64,000 bases of DNA from Trichobilharzia regenti (GCA_944472135.2 OX235264.1:84206319-84270318), one strand, 5' to 3'; shown: positions 1 to 12,612, numbered from the stretch's first letter. Notes: generated by a model not told the origin, from the letters alone. A program made the numbers and translations.

Positions 1-484
1 TAAATCTTCTTGCATACTCCTAACTGTTTCGTATTTATAGAGTTTACCAATTCACAAAATGAATCAGAAATAGTAATAATAAGTGCTCACTTACAAATAT
101 TAGAAACTGAGTTTGAAGAAGACGTAGCGGAATAACACAAAGTGTCACTTCAATCTGTTTACCAGCTGAAGTATTTTAAGATGTTTATGCAGCAAATTTA
201 CATGAAATTTTGAAGCTGACAATAAATTAATAACACAAACGTTAAAAGATATAATACTAACATATTCACTGAGGTGAACACTGCAATATTTCTATTGTGC
301 TCACACGTGAAATCTTCCAGAATTCCTAGATTACATTTTTGAGAAGACAATGAAATTAAAGCGTACTAGAGTCTCACTTCAAATTAAAGGATGCACTCAA
401 TATGTCCTCTAGTAAGACAATAAAATCTTTTCAGACGAATCAGGCTTTTAAGAGAATACAACCACATTAAAACCTCAAATCTAT
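1..484. other. Left flank without recognisable gene
   Basis: AT-rich sequence. No coding region, repeat or RNA signal recognised. Confidence 0.4.
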
Positions 485-2150
485 TGCTATTATCCCCTTG
501 CATTCCGAGTGGAACATAGGGCTTCAACAACACATCTCCACTTTGTTATGTTTTCTGTCCTCCTCTTCAGATTGGTACACGATTGACCAAACTCTCTCAT
601 CCCCTCGTCGTCACACGATCTCCTCCATGTCACCCTATGACGACCGACTCCTCACTTCCTCTTTACATTCCCCTCAAAGGCTTGGCGTGCAAAGTCATTC
701 GGCGGCCTCCTCAATGTATGCCCGATCCATCTCCTACATATTTGTTGACCGATCGGCTCTTGGTTGGTTTGTTCCCGAAGTTTCTTGTCATTGATTCTTT
801 TTGGCCATTTGATCTTCAGCATAGAGCCAAAGAAGGTGGAAACTGTTGACAGAGGTCTGCGACTGGCTGTTGGAAATCCTTTCCGTGACATGAAGTGCAA
901 GTTTCTGACCCATACAGAAGAAACGACTTCACATTTGTGTTGAAAATACGAATCCTATTTCTGATTTTGGGTGATAGCAGAAGATTTCCAAGCTAGTTTC
1001 AGGTTGATGAAGGCATATCTTGCCTTTCCAATCCTAAATCTGACATTTTCATCCGTTTTAACTGCCTGTATTTAGAACAATGCATCCTAGATAGGTGAAG
1101 AGGGTAACTTCTGTCAAATCTCTCCCGTTGATGGTGATTGGTGCTGGTTGTTGCTGTTGCGGTTCGTTGGTTATCTTCATCACCTTCATCCCCACCTTTT
1201 CTATGTTCACCTGCAGTCCTGTCTTCGCTGCTCGCTTCTTCAGCCAGTTTGTTGGTTTTCTCCTGCATGTCTTCGAGTTTATATGGTATTAGGCATAAAG
1301 GATCTGCCAAGTCCAGATCTTCTAGAGTCTTCTCATCGGCCATCCAGCGTATTCCTGTCTTCTCGCTGCCGGCGCACAGTCTCATGTATGATCCAGTCCC
1401 CTACAATTAAGAATATCATTGGTGATGATTGGCAGTCAGCCTGTCTTACTCATGTATGCACTTTGAACGCCTCACTGAGTTTTCCGTTGTGGATCACCTG
1501 ACGTGTGGTATTTTCATATAGCCAGCTGTTAAGTAAAGTAGGCAAAGACTTGAGGTACGCTGTAGTGTTGAAGCAGTTTCTAAATCACTTCGCCATCAAC
1601 GCTGTCTGTCGAAAGCCTTTCCGAAGTTGAAGCAGGGGTTTGACTGCCATTCTACGCTGTGTTCAATGACGATGCGTAGAGTCACAATTTTATCAGCACA
1701 CGACTTGCCTTTTCTGAATCCAGCTTGTTTTGGACGGGGTTTTGTATCCAGTGCATCCTTTATTCTCTCCAGGATGATGCAACTTAGTATTTCACTTGGC
1801 GTGGACAAGAGCATTATTCCACACACGTCAGTTCTTAAAGAGACCTCCTTTGGAAGTTTGACCAGGTAGACCTTCTTCCAGTCAGTAGACACCTTTCCTT
1901 CCTTCCAAACGTTTTGCAGTAATGGAGTGAGAACATCCACAGTAATCCCTGGGGCCATCTTCAGTATTTCGGAGTCATTTCCACTGGCAGATAGTTCCGT
2001 GTGTTCTGTCGGAGGTGTTTCTGGGAAAGCTGCAATTGACAGCCGATTCAAGAGTCCTTTAAAGTGATCAGCCCATTGTTTGATTTGTTTCTCCTCCTTG
2101 GTGATCAGGTTCTCTTGAGCATCTTTTATTGGTTTGATCATCTGGCTCGA
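485..2150 (-). mobile_element. Decayed RTE/SR2-like non-LTR retrotransposon, 3' half
   Basis: Read on the minus strand, this is the 3' half of an RTE-clade LINE. The piece at 1596-2141 has the RT fingers/palm (a long stretch ending QAGFRKGKSCADKI, then a degenerate motif A reading GKAFDRQ). The piece at 999-1385 has the motif C region, where the catalytic FADD box has become LADP. The piece at 652-900 has the C-terminal RWIGHTLRRP motif typical of the clade. The 3' end near 485 shows the GGGCTTCA-type tail shared with the other RTE copies in the window. Reading frames are broken several times, so it cannot be active. The clade assignment is known family pattern; the exact 5' limit is uncertain. 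Confidence 0.75.
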
Positions 2151-2199
2151 TCTCTTCTCGGATAGAGAATTGGACCGGCTGGAAAACTGGTGAGCTAGT

Positions 2200-3990
2200 T
2201 AACTAGGCGAGGTTAAAGCCCTCAATTTGAGATACCAATATTTACCACTGGTTCTGTGTACGCATAATAAAGCTTATAAGTTTGTTCAAAATAGAACTGT
2301 GCCAGTTAACCTGAAACGAATACATCATTGTATAAAAACCTTTGAAACATCAATTCTAATTGCTTGACTAACCGATGGATGATTTTTTTATCCATACAAA
2401 ATGTGCCTAGTTTAAACTGTTCCCAGTGAGTACTATTTTCATTTGAATGGATTGATAAAACTATATATTCTAGTTTTTCTTCAAATGGCTTATTGAGTCA
2501 TATGCCAAAATAAAAAATAATGAATACTATAAATGAATTGTTATTAGTAAAATTTTCTTTTCAGTGCACGAATAAGCATTTAATGTGTGGAAATTCTATG
2601 AAGCTGTCTAACCAAGCACGACACATCTACGTGATTTTGTGAGTGATTACTTTTAAAAAAATGCAGTAAGTAGAGTGATCTTGAGGCTTTATAGTCTCTC
2701 TATTACTCATGCTATGATTGTTTCTTTAGGTGGGTTGAGGGACTATTGTATTCATTTTGATGTATAATTTTTAGGTTTGCTGCGCGCTCTGTATTGCATG
2801 ACACCCTAACTGTTGAAGCGGGCTCTGAGTCATTTAGGCCACTTTATCTTGGAGCACTGTTTGTTATATACCACCTAAAACCGAATTGAACTGGGTTAAA
2901 TTGCAATCGATAATTGAAGCAGTTTCAGTATGGCAGAGGATTTGTTTCACAATTAGATAAATTATTGTCATATATGTATGACGTACTGCTCTCACTGTCC
3001 TCTGACTCTTCTGCTTATTTAATGGAGTAGAAGGTATTTCAGGGGGCAGTGTCTTATTAGGTCTTTAGTCTAGTTGACTGCACTTCACTTTGGGACTCGA
3101 ATATCAGTATTGTCATTATCAGTCATGCAATGTTTCCAAAATATTTTTTTCAGTAAAGATAGTTTTAAACTTCAAGGAGTTATTCACTTGACTAGTGAGC
3201 TAAGAAAAGCATATTTTAGCAATATTTCTTATGAAACAACACTGTTATGGACTTTTCGTCAGTTGAAATGAAGTCGCTTACTGTTATGATCTCTTCGATA
3301 GTTCATGTGACCGAGTGAACTTATGCTAGAGTAAAATAATACTGACGCAATGAAAAACTTGATTGACATGCTTAGCTTGCCTGTTAGCCAGTGAAACTTT
3401 CCGCTTCACTGGGCCAGGTGAATAACAAAAGAGAAAGACTGACCTGTGACTGTTAGCAGACAATTTCATTACTCCAAAAAGCCAAATTTACATATTTTTT
3501 ATCCCCTTAAAATCGGACCAGGGCAGTGGAAATAGACTATTCTGATTGATAGGCGATTCGGCTCAAGTAGGGCAAAAATAAATATTCTGATTGGTTGGTG
3601 ACTTAATTAAGACCGAAATGAGGAGATGTTGAGATTTTACAGTTATCCGATCACAGCATGAGTCATATGATGATTAGTAACTTAAGCTGATTTCTATCAC
3701 CTGTCCTCCTTAATAGTGTAGAACCTTCTTTTTGAGTCTATTTGAAAAGGTTTTGGAATTCTTTCTCGTGGAGTTAACCTTCAAGTGATAGTGGATAGGG
3801 TGTGATCTGTGTCCCAAGTTTCAGGCTGTGGAAGATTAAATATATACACTGGTAGTCCTAACGTTAAGTTTTGCTTCCTGTCGTTGGGCCTCTCAGATGG
3901 ATGTCATATGTGATTTCCATTTCTGGCACATATTCGTCCTTCTACATTCGCTCCGCATAAAAATTTTCTCTCTCTAGCCCTGTATTTACC
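2200..3990. other. Gene-poor stretch
   Basis: Only short chance ORFs are present. No domain, repeat family or RNA signal recognised. Confidence 0.4.
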
Positions 3991-3997
3991 TACTAAT

Positions 3998-5130
3998 CTA
4001 TCTTGGAGGTAAACAGAGAAAATCACGTTGTCCCCTCCCCTTCGCTTTTATTTCGGCATGCTTAAAAAAGGTCGACGAATTGTTCAGTATGTCCACTAGA
4101 CTGAGGGTGACTTGGAGGGGTAAGAATATGTTGGATACCAAAGTGACTTCAGAAATCTGATAACAGCGATGGGATGATCTGCAACCCATCATCGGACGCC
4201 AGAAAATCAGGCACACCGAGACGACAGAGTAGTTGACGTTAGTTGGACACGGTTGAATTTGATGTTGCAAAACGCATAGAAAATATTTCTGGCCATTTGG
4301 AAAATGCGACAACACATATTAAGAGGTGCATACCCAGAACGATTTAACAAAATTGACATGAACACGGGGCCATAGTTTGTCAGGCAGTGGCCAGGAACAT
4401 AGTTCTGTCTTGCGTGAACGTTTTGATGCTTGAGTATATTGGCTGCTTTTAAGGACAAAGTCTTCTTTATGACGCCGATAATAGGCCAGTAAACACAACC
4501 ACGGTCGATAGCCTTTATTCCTCCAATGCCAAGATGTATTGTATTGAGTTGACGAGGCACGCGGTTGTGAAGATTAGCTGTAACCAAAAACGATCAACAG
4601 ACACTATACAATCGTTAACACGGACACAGATTAGCGACACTGGTGAAACTGTTTTAGGGGATCGGAATGAAAATGCGGAGGCTAACCAAATCAGATGAAC
4701 TTTTTAACTTGTTGCAGAGCTGGATCACGCGGTGTGTGGTTGGCAAACGAAACTGCAAACACCGGAAGAAGTTAAGTTGCGTCTACCGAAATTCTGCTTG
4801 CATCGACTTCAACGTAGAGGAATGCGTTGGCAACATTCTCGTTTCGAAACAAACGTCAATAACAAAAATTTCTGATCGGTAAATTGAATGAATTTACTAA
4901 AATGAAGCATTTCGTGGAACTTTTTGATTGCAAAGATTAACACCAAACTCTCTTTCTCAATTCGGCCATATTTGGGTTCGATTATATGTAACTTTTTAGA
5001 TGCACATGCAATAGCGTTCTTCATTCCATCAGAATAACGATGAGATATGACAGCACCAATACCACAATCTGATGCACCAGCAGCTGAGATCATTTTTTGA
5101 TTTGGATCATAATAAGTAAGCGGCATACCT
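3998..5130 (-). mobile_element. Ty3/gypsy LTR-retrotransposon pol remnant (RNase H - integrase)
   Basis: On the minus strand, 4809-5126 encodes an RNase H-like segment: LTYYDPNQ, then GASDCGIGAVISHR, then YGRIEKESLVLIFAIKKFH and TDQK. This is the standard Ty3/gypsy RNase H order. Downstream, 4207-4587 resembles the integrase zinc-binding/linker region (HLGIGGIKAIDRGCVYWP). The pieces are in different frames and separated by decay. No LTRs, protease or RT motif were found, although 5130-5590 may hold further unrecognisable pol sequence. It is a dead fragment. Confidence 0.65.
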
Positions 5131-5614
5131 AAGTGGAGTAATTATGTTACTTTTTAAAGGCATTCTGACACTTAGATGACCAATTCCATTTTGAATTTTT
5201 CGACAACAGGTGGTTCAGTGGGGAGCGTAAGCGATGAAGTTGTGGTAGAAATACACTGTTACAGACTTAGGAAATATCATTATGTCCAAAATGGTTGCGG
5301 CCTTTCTGTTTCTTGAATGCTGAGAATTTGACTGAATGCCATAGTGTCAGAATATTGACGGAGGTTTAGGTGAATTTTGAGGCTGACATTCTGCATGCTT
5401 AACAGTGGTCGGGGAAGCTTTTCCTGTTTTAATTCAGCAAAATTCAGACTGATGTGATTTGTCCTCAGCAAGAGCAGCGTCATGCTTTAAGGGGATTAAT
5501 CGTTGACAATCTGCTGTGACTATATGTAGGATTAATTTTGGATCTTGTTCTGAGCTTGATATAAGTCGAGTGTGAATGTTAACACCTTCAGGACTCTTCA
5601 AACTACAAATAAAA

Positions 5615-7170
5615 ATTCCATATTAGTTTGTTTATTAAATGTATCACACAGTGAAACAGTATTGTATACTGGATGACGTTTCGAACACAATTTATTGTTC
5701 ATAATCATATCAATTTTTGTCACACGACTTCGAGATTTGATTTTTATAGTTTTCTCTGTCTTCTCTTATTTGTCGTATGGGGGCAATAGAATTTTCCATA
5801 TATCTGGGACAGGTGCTGAATCATTCCTATTACATGTATTTGCAGTTGATTCGATAAACAAAGCTTCTGTTATCAATCTCTCCCTATACCGGGGATATCC
5901 CCGGTTGTAGCAGATATATTCATGGATAGGTGGGAAAAGATAGCGACTGAAACGTTCACCCCCACCCCAAAAGTATGGTGAAGGTATGTAGATGACACAT
6001 TCACTGTACTTAGAACACAAGATATAGATAGATTTTTCGAACACATCAACTCGAAGGTAGAGGCAATTCAATTCACTTATGAATTGAAAGTCAGGAAGGG
6101 GAACTTCCAATGTTAGATTGCAACGTAAAAAGGAAAGAAGATGGGAAGCTAAACACTAGTGTTTACAGAAAACCCACACATTCAAACAGATATTTGGATT
6201 TCCAATCATCCCATCCTATGTCAGTAAAAATAGGATTGGTGAAATGTTTAAATGACAGAGCAAAAAAACTAAGTAGTACCAAAGAAAATCTAAGACAGGA
6301 AGTGATACACATAAAAGAAGCCTTGAAACTTCATAATTACCCGGATAAATTAATCAAGAAATATGTAAGTAAATGTAAAAATAAAATAAATAATGATAAT
6401 AGCGATAGTGATAATAACAATAATAATGATAATAATAATAATAATGGTAATAATAATAGTGACAATAATTATATTAATAACGACACCAAGAATAAGGAAT
6501 GTAAATCATCAACAGTAATTCCATACAAAGAAGGAACCTCGGAAGCCTTACGCAGAATTGTTAACAAGGCGGGAATAAAAGTGGCATTCAAACCCACAAA
6601 CTCAATTAGAAACAAGCTTTGTCGACTAAAGGATCCTGTAGAGCCATTAAAACAAAACAATTTAGTTTATCTAATACCCTGCAATGATTGTGAGGTCAAA
6701 TACATAGGTCAAACTAGTAGAACAGGGGCAGTCAGACTAGCCAAACATAAAAACCTAGCTAAATCTAGACTGGTTGACCCGAATAAGATAAGAAATCTAG
6801 AGAGTTGTTCAGCTATAGCACTACATGCAGTTACACACAACCATACAATAGGATGGGATAGGATGACAGTTTTAAAATCTAATGTCACAGGGTGGAGTGA
6901 GGGGGAGAATGATAACAGAAGCTTTGTTTATCGAATCAACTGCAAATACATGTAATAGGAATGATTCAGCACCTGTCCCAGATATATGGAAAATTCTATT
7001 GCCCCCATACGACAAATAAGAGAAGACAGAGAAAACTATAAAAATCAAATCTCGAAGTCGTGTGACAAAAATTGATATGATTATGAACAATAAATTGTGT
7101 TCGAAACGTCATCCAGTATACAATACTGTTTCACTGTGTGATACATTTAATAAACAAACTAACATGGAAT
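5615..7170 (+). mobile_element. Penelope-like element A with inverted tail copy
   Basis: A 5'-truncated Penelope-like element. Its right end (about 6899-7170) is repeated in inverse orientation at the left end (about 5615-5886). The two arms encode the same peptide on opposite strands (starting MFIIISIFVTRLRDLIF). Between them lies sense sequence starting in the RT palm (VVADIFMDRWEKIA, then YVDD near 5980) and running through the thumb into the GIY-YIG domain. An inverted, truncated extra copy is a known habit of Penelope-like elements. A perfect 18-bp palindrome at 5888-5905 marks the join of inverted tail and RT sequence. Confidence 0.8.
6110..6955 (+). pseudogene. Penelope-like RT thumb and GIY-YIG endonuclease fragment (PLE A)
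   Basis: A 281-codon open stretch that is the C-terminal part of a PLE polyprotein, not a complete protein. Residues about 1-90 match the RT thumb (SVYRKPTHSNRYLDF, GLVKCLNDRAKKLSS, LHNYPDKLIKKYV). Residues about 95-125 are an Asn/Asp-rich low-complexity linker from an AAT-type microsatellite. Residues about 186-202 form the GIY-YIG signature (VYLIPC ... KYIGQTSR), followed by RLAKHKNLA and HAVTHNHTIGWD. The RT active site YVDD lies upstream at about 5980 in another frame, with a stop between it and the preceding palm motif, so the element is inactive. The ATG at 6110 is internal, not a true start. Confidence 0.8.
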
Positions 7171-7179
7171 TATTTACTA

Positions 7180-8690
7180 CCACAGTGCCCAAGTTTTACA
7201 CATATACAAATAAAAATAAAGAAAACTTGAACTGACCTGATGTCATCTCTTGTGGTTTGAATCTTTTACATTCCCCGTTCACTTTGCTAGTAAAAGTGAC
7301 TTAGTCGTTAGAGGATTTTTTTGATAACTGAAGACATTTTTGCCGAATATTGGTCATTGATGATCTTTCACTAAACATATGCGATGAAACGGTGCATGTA
7401 TCATCGAAAGATAACTCAAGGAGATTAAATTAAGATAACTGTTGTGCTCAAAAGTAGCAAGTTTCCATAATAATACTCGAATTACAGCAGCTTCATCGAA
7501 GACATTTTATACGAAAAACATCTGTTTAACGTTTGAACCATGGGTCACATACACGATCACATATTGTATCATGGTTGAACTCACCAACAGAATTCAAAGT
7601 GTTTTCATATTTATCTGGATGAGTTATCGGTAGGACTTGAGGTGACAGCTTCGACTACTTTCATTTGAACTGCTTCATTCTGAGCTCGTTGCAGTTGTAA
7701 GACAGATTTGAGATTATTCATAGAAACAGATATTGTGTATGCGATGAAATTTACACTGTCGACAATTTTTTATGGCTGCACTGAACTGAATGATTCTGTT
7801 ACCAATGAAAGATATAAATAGAGATAGGAAAACTTTGAGAATAATCAAGTAGTTATTCATTATATTTTAAGACTGGCCTCATTGTATTTGTACTACTCTT
7901 TCACGGCTGTAATGACAGGTGAACAATGATGTGAAGTACTAGCATTTACAGCTGTAAATGGATGTGAAGACTGAACATTGGTTCGTTGACCTTGGTCGCC
8001 ATCGGCGAGCAACTCAAAGTCACGAATGATTCAATCGTGTACAAGTTGGAAGAAGACAATAGAATACGAATAAAAGTAAAATTCATTCCTTGTAAAACAT
8101 TTGTTTATAGATTTTGTAATGATATCAAAATTTTACTGCCAAAGAATATAATTTCTTATTAGTCCTTGTAGTTTGGAGTTAAAGTCGATAATCGTTCCTA
8201 CTAATTATCGATTCGGAGCATCTTCGCAAATAATAGGAACTTAGAGTTAAGTCATTTGACAACAGTCGTGGTTGAAATGCATAAAAGTTTCAGCTTACTT
8301 CCATCTAGCTGTAAAACTATCTAACCACAGCTGCAATATTTTTAAGAGCAAAACTAATAAAACACATCAAAGCCACAAGACATATTTTCAGAGCTTACAA
8401 ATTAACAAGCCTACTGATCAAAATGATTGGCATTCTCTGAGTTGAGACCTTTTCTCTTCTTAAAATACACTACGAGGCCTGGTCAATACTAAAATTCCTG
8501 TGAAGTCACATGACGCACAACAGATCACATTCATGTAGGCACCATTTTCAAACTGAAAAACAGTTTATACGAAGTGTGATCAAGAAGTGATTGGATAATT
8601 CCATATAAATTGTACATTGAGTGGAAAGCAGACATCTGTGTCCAGGGATTTGAAAGGCAAGGTATGTCCTTCTATGTACTTGCATTTGTC
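7180..8690. other. Gene-poor stretch
   Basis: AT-rich, only short ORFs. Nothing recognised. Confidence 0.4.
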
Positions 8691-8719
8691 ATTACAATTT
8701 TGAGGAATTTCTATAAAGA

Positions 8720-8805
8720 AATGGTAACCAATTTGCTGAAAAAATGTTGGAATTATTTATTTCAAGTTCCCTGAGATTTTACGAATATAATTTTTACATA
8801 TACAC
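8720..8805 (+). repeat. Penelope-like tail remnant
   Basis: The stretch TGTTGGAATTATTTATTTC followed by CTGAGATTTTAC resembles the sequence following the PLE hammerhead at 24075-24110. The ribozyme core itself is not preserved here. Tentative. Confidence 0.4.
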
Positions 8806-8837
8806 ACGAACCGTTAATGTACTGTGTATTTTATATA

Positions 8838-10017
8838 CATTTGCCTGTAGAATGTCAAAGTGACTGCTCCAAACTAAATGGCTTTTTATCAGAAATCAGC
8901 CAGTGGTCCAAGGAAAACGGTCTCACCTTAAACCCCTCCAAATGCCAAACAGTTAATTTCACCTTTAGGCACAAATCTGACCTAAACAAACTGGTTAGCA
9001 CTCACGAGGTGTGCAACATAGATGGCACTGAAATTGAAACCAAGTCGGAAGTTAAATACCTAGGCGTCACTCTATCTTCTGATCTTTCCTGGTCGTCTCA
9101 TATCTTGACGATTTCCAAGAAAATATTCCGTCTTACCTTCTACATCAAGAAGTTAAGATATTCTGGAATAACCCAACCCTTACTCCTACAATTCGTTAAC
9201 TCCCGTATTCTGCTTATTGTTCACTATTGTTCCCCCTTAGTTTTTCCTGGGCTGGCTACTGAAGAAAGACTATACCTTATTTCGCAGGATGTTAAACGTT
9301 GTCAGTAAGGTAAGCAACGTGCCACTTAACCAGCTTGTTAATGCTCTAGTTGACAGGCACTTGGACTCATGTGAAAAATGGGCTAAATCCATTTTATCTA
9401 ACTCACACCACCCTCTTCATTCACAACTCTCCCCTTGTATCTAACCAGGCAGAACCAGAAGCCTATATAGGAAACTATATGCCCGCACTAGCAAGTACAA
9501 AAACTCATCCATACCCTACCTAGCTCGTGTTCTGTGCGATAAAGAAAGCATTAAGCGTGAAACCTTTAACTTATTAAATGGTTAGTAGAACAAATGGATC
9601 TCGTCTTTCCAACTCACATCATTTACAGGTACAGCGTTTTCTCTCTACTTTTTTTTCATTCTGTATTTATTTTTTGTTATGTGCTGTTTTGTTTCTCTCT
9701 TCCTTACAAACTCTAGTTAAAACATTCTTCTTCGTTCTTTCACACTCTGTATATCTCGACCACTTTGCTATCGCTTACGCCAGTAAATATGCTAGTAGTA
9801 TCTACTTTTCTAACACCTTCAAACACTGTTTAAATTTTGGCTTTGCTACCGATATGCTAATATGTTGTTGTCAAAACTGACTGAGATAACTTTAATCTAT
9901 GTAGAACTTTATTTATTGTTAACGTACTAACTGGATGCAATACTGTAGTAAAAATGCTGAGAATTCCATTCTGTATCACAAGTATTGTTTTGGAATTAAG
10001 CTAATTATTATTATTAA
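8838..10017 (+). mobile_element. 5'-truncated CR1-group (Perere/SR1-like) LINE, 3' end
   Basis: Closely related to the intact element at 43117-46720. It starts just after the RT YADD box and encodes the RT C-terminal part (CSKLNGFLSEISQWSKENGL, KYLGVTLSSDLSWSSHI, FRLTFYIKKLRYSG) at 8817-9308. A frameshift and stop follow, then the C-terminal YARTSKYKNSSIPYLARVL at about 9478-9530. A T-rich 3' UTR ends with TGCTGAGAATTCCA, the CACAAGTATTG motif and an ATT repeat tail. The 5' truncation is typical of target-primed reverse transcription. Not active. Confidence 0.85.
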
Positions 10018-10029
10018 AGTTATTTCATC

Positions 10030-10330
10030 AATATCTTCAGAATAGGACATGCAACGTCATTATAAAACTAGCCCTCAGCAGTACTAAATGTTCAGATTTG
10101 GTACGTTTCTTTGAGACCATAATATGAATGACCTGAGCATGCATCTAATGATTTACTCTGATAAACGCTTTCAAAAAGTTTTGAGATTGATGAAATGTTC
10201 ATTTTGACCGCCTCTAATGATTCATAATTCATTGCTTACTACCGCAACTATACATGAATGTAGCTGAAGAATAAATTTAGTACACCTCTTGTTGGACTTT
10301 TCAACCAGAATAGTGAGTAAGGAGGTTTCG
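10030..10330. other. Short unassigned stretch
   Basis: Nothing recognised. Confidence 0.35.
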
Positions 10331-10522
10331 TTTTATTTATTTTGATTTACAGCTTGATTCCACACTGTATTTTGGGTACAAATATGGAATTTTCAGCATG
10401 GATATCGGTAGCCCAAATTTCGCAGGCCGACCATAGATATCAGATGTGCGTCGGTGTGGGCTCGAACCCCGGACCATGTGCATGGTCGGCGACAGTCCTA
10501 ACCACTGTGCCACCGAGGCACA
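10330..10522 (-). repeat. tRNA-derived SINE, type 2
   Basis: Minus strand: a tRNA-like head with an A-box-like TGGCACAGTGG and B box GGTTCGAGCCC, then a family-specific body (TGGAATCAAGCTGTAAATC near the 3' end) and an A-rich tail at 10330-10345. Four other copies of this body are in the window: 13085, 30240, 37945 and 55320. Confidence 0.8.
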
Positions 10523-10529
10523 CCTCAGA

Positions 10530-11260
10530 ATCATCAAAAGAGTATTTATTCATCTTCATTTATTCCTTTCAGTTGGCTCTACGTTTCAAAATTATTCACT
10601 GAACAAAATCAGTACATTAAACGAATGCTTTTAAAAATATCCGCAATTAAATACTTACATTACGCTACTTTTAATTCTTGGAAAATTTCCACTTGGACTT
10701 AGAGTAAATCAAAAGTAGTGAATCAGAGAAGAATCCCTTTTCAACGAAATCATCATCATTTATATGCATATATATGTATAATTTTTTCAATAATAATGGG
10801 AAGTAAAACAAAGATAACTGATTGCGCGCAACATAATATAGCCCATGAAATATATGAGTCTTAAAGAGGTACAGAGATAATAAGATCCGGGAGCAATTGA
10901 AACAAGGTGGTAATCATGTTAACATTGCAGAAATTGTGTTGCACTGAATAAGTGTGACATGTGAGATAATTCCGGAAATTGTTCAAAGTGAAATTAATAA
11001 TAACAATCGATATTATAAGGGAATGATATACAAAGTGAATAAACAAAATGAAAAATAAGGAGGGTAAAAGTAGGAATGGGGGATATCATACTACAACATG
11101 AGATCTCTTTTTCCACACAGAGATGTGCGTTTTCTTTTTCTACTACTGTCGTACAGCTTGACAATAAACTGAAAACGGACCCTTCCCTGAATTATTTGTT
11201 TGAATAATTTGTATACTTTTCAAGTGTTGATTTGTAGGGAATTGATTGGTTACAGGATTT
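10530..11260. other. Gene-poor stretch
   Basis: AT-rich; nothing recognised. Confidence 0.35.
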
Positions 11261-11261
11261 T

Positions 11262-11490
11262 CATCATGATCTGGCATTAGTTAGAGAACCATTGGAAAAC
11301 CCAGGAGTACTGGACAACTGTTTCGTCCTAAAGCTTGGGGCTCTTCAGCAGTACGCACCCACCGAGATTAGAACCCAGGACCTTCTGGTTACAAGGCGAG
11401 CTCGTAGACGATGAAGTCACTGGGACCCGACCTAATGGCCCATGAATTCTTACTGCTCCCAATTCACGACACAGCGTAACCCAGCCAATG
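11262..11490 (-). repeat. Sm-alpha-type SINE with hammerhead ribozyme
   Basis: On the minus strand a degenerate pol III B box (GGGTTCTAATC) at 11367-11377 precedes a hammerhead motif at 11307-11354 and the family 3' part (CCTGGGTTTTCC then a conserved CTAACTAATGCC). This order of B box then ribozyme is the known organisation of schistosome Sm-alpha satellite/SINE repeats. The copy is diverged; the 5' limit is approximate. Confidence 0.75.
11307..11354 (-). ncRNA. Hammerhead ribozyme (Sm-alpha)
   Basis: Minus strand: stem I GTACTG, core CTGAAGA (fits CUGANGA), stem II, GAA, short self-paired stem III ACAGTTGT, cleavage C, then CAGTAC closing stem I perfectly. One C-A mismatch lies in stem II. 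Core residues are all present, so self-cleavage is plausible but untested. Confidence 0.7.
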
Positions 11491-11589
11491 TCTTCGGCGA
11501 GTATTTGTCCTCACACCCGACCTGATGCACCCTACTGGTCACGACTTCCCACTGGAACCCCAGGTAACTACCTACCTGAATAGGGCCAG

Positions 11590-12265
11590 TTGCCAGTGAG
11601 CATCTCATTGATACACTTTTATTTGAAAGATATTCACTAAGCAAAACATTTAAATGTGTACTAGCGAGTTTAATTAGTCTATTAATAGTTGGTGTTCTTG
11701 AAAACATCGTCCAACTGTAACAAATGTTTTAGACCATTTTTTACTGATGGTTATTTGTCACAGTGGCCTAAGACACGCGTAGTTCTTGTTACCATTTATT
11801 ATTATGTTCTAACTGTCGCTACTATGAATTTCTCTTCAGTGAGATTGTGTAATGTGTGGATTTTCGTGAATAATATAAATAATAACTTTAGTTCAAGGTT
11901 GAAAAAATATGTATCTCAATGAATCTTAAACAAGAGAGTAAAAATATCTTGGCAAAATAGTGAACATTTATCTGAATTTAGTATTAAACTTAGCAGTTGT
12001 TCTTTAATTACACCTGTTACATTAACTGAAAATGTATTAATGATAATAATATTTCAGAATTTTTTATTTATACAAAACTGTTATTAAAAATAAAAACAGT
12101 TTTAAAATTGTTTTACTGTGTAATTTAAAGCTTCTTCAGCAAACATTATTTATGAATTATAGTATTGGTAACTGCATGATTTTTAAACTTCCACCAAGAA
12201 ATTGCGCGTTAACATCCCCGTGAAACCCTGTGTTTTGGGCAAATTCAAATAAGCCATTCTTTTGG
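11590..12265. other. Gene-poor stretch
   Basis: Nothing recognised apart from AT-rich sequence. Confidence 0.35.
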
Positions 12266-12270
12266 GTTCA

Positions 12271-12512
12271 AAGGTTTGGTGGCATAATGGTAAAATGCTT
12301 GCCAAACACCCATGTGGTCCGGAGTTTGATCACTAGCCTACGCATTACCTTACCTCTCTAAGCCAGTAATAAGATTGGTAAAGAGGGAAGGTTGGGCATG
12401 AGGCTATCAATCCCATTCCGTACAAAATAAACACCACTGATACCTAAACTTCAAAGCTCTAGCTTGAAGCCCTATGTTCCATTGGCAAATTGACGGAATA
12501 TAATAATAATTT
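12271..12512 (+). repeat. tRNA-derived SINE, type 1
   Basis: A-box-like TGGCATAATGG and a degenerate B box (GGAGTTTGATC) head, a body with GGTAAAGAGGGAAGGTTGGG, and a 3' tail GAAGCCCTATGTTCCA ending ATATAATAATAATTT. The tail resembles the 3' end of the RTE LINEs here. Head is mutated. Confidence 0.75.
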
Positions 12513-12576
12513 AGACAAAATATATGTCGGCAGCTTACTGGAGCAAAGCTGTATAAGCTAGACTTTAAGTAAAGTT

Positions 12577-12577
12577 C

Positions 12578-12610
<33 letters not shown>

Positions 12611-12612
12611 GA
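12577..12612. repeat. (TA)n microsatellite
   Basis: Alternating AT/ATAC tract. Confidence 0.9.

Noticed and set aside
6401..6485. CRISPR-like or satellite array
   Set aside because: It is a simple AAT/GAT microsatellite within a PLE coding frame.
10446..10634. Short ORFs over the tRNA-like SINE heads
   Set aside because: The same peptides recur at each SINE copy and reflect the repeat, not genes.
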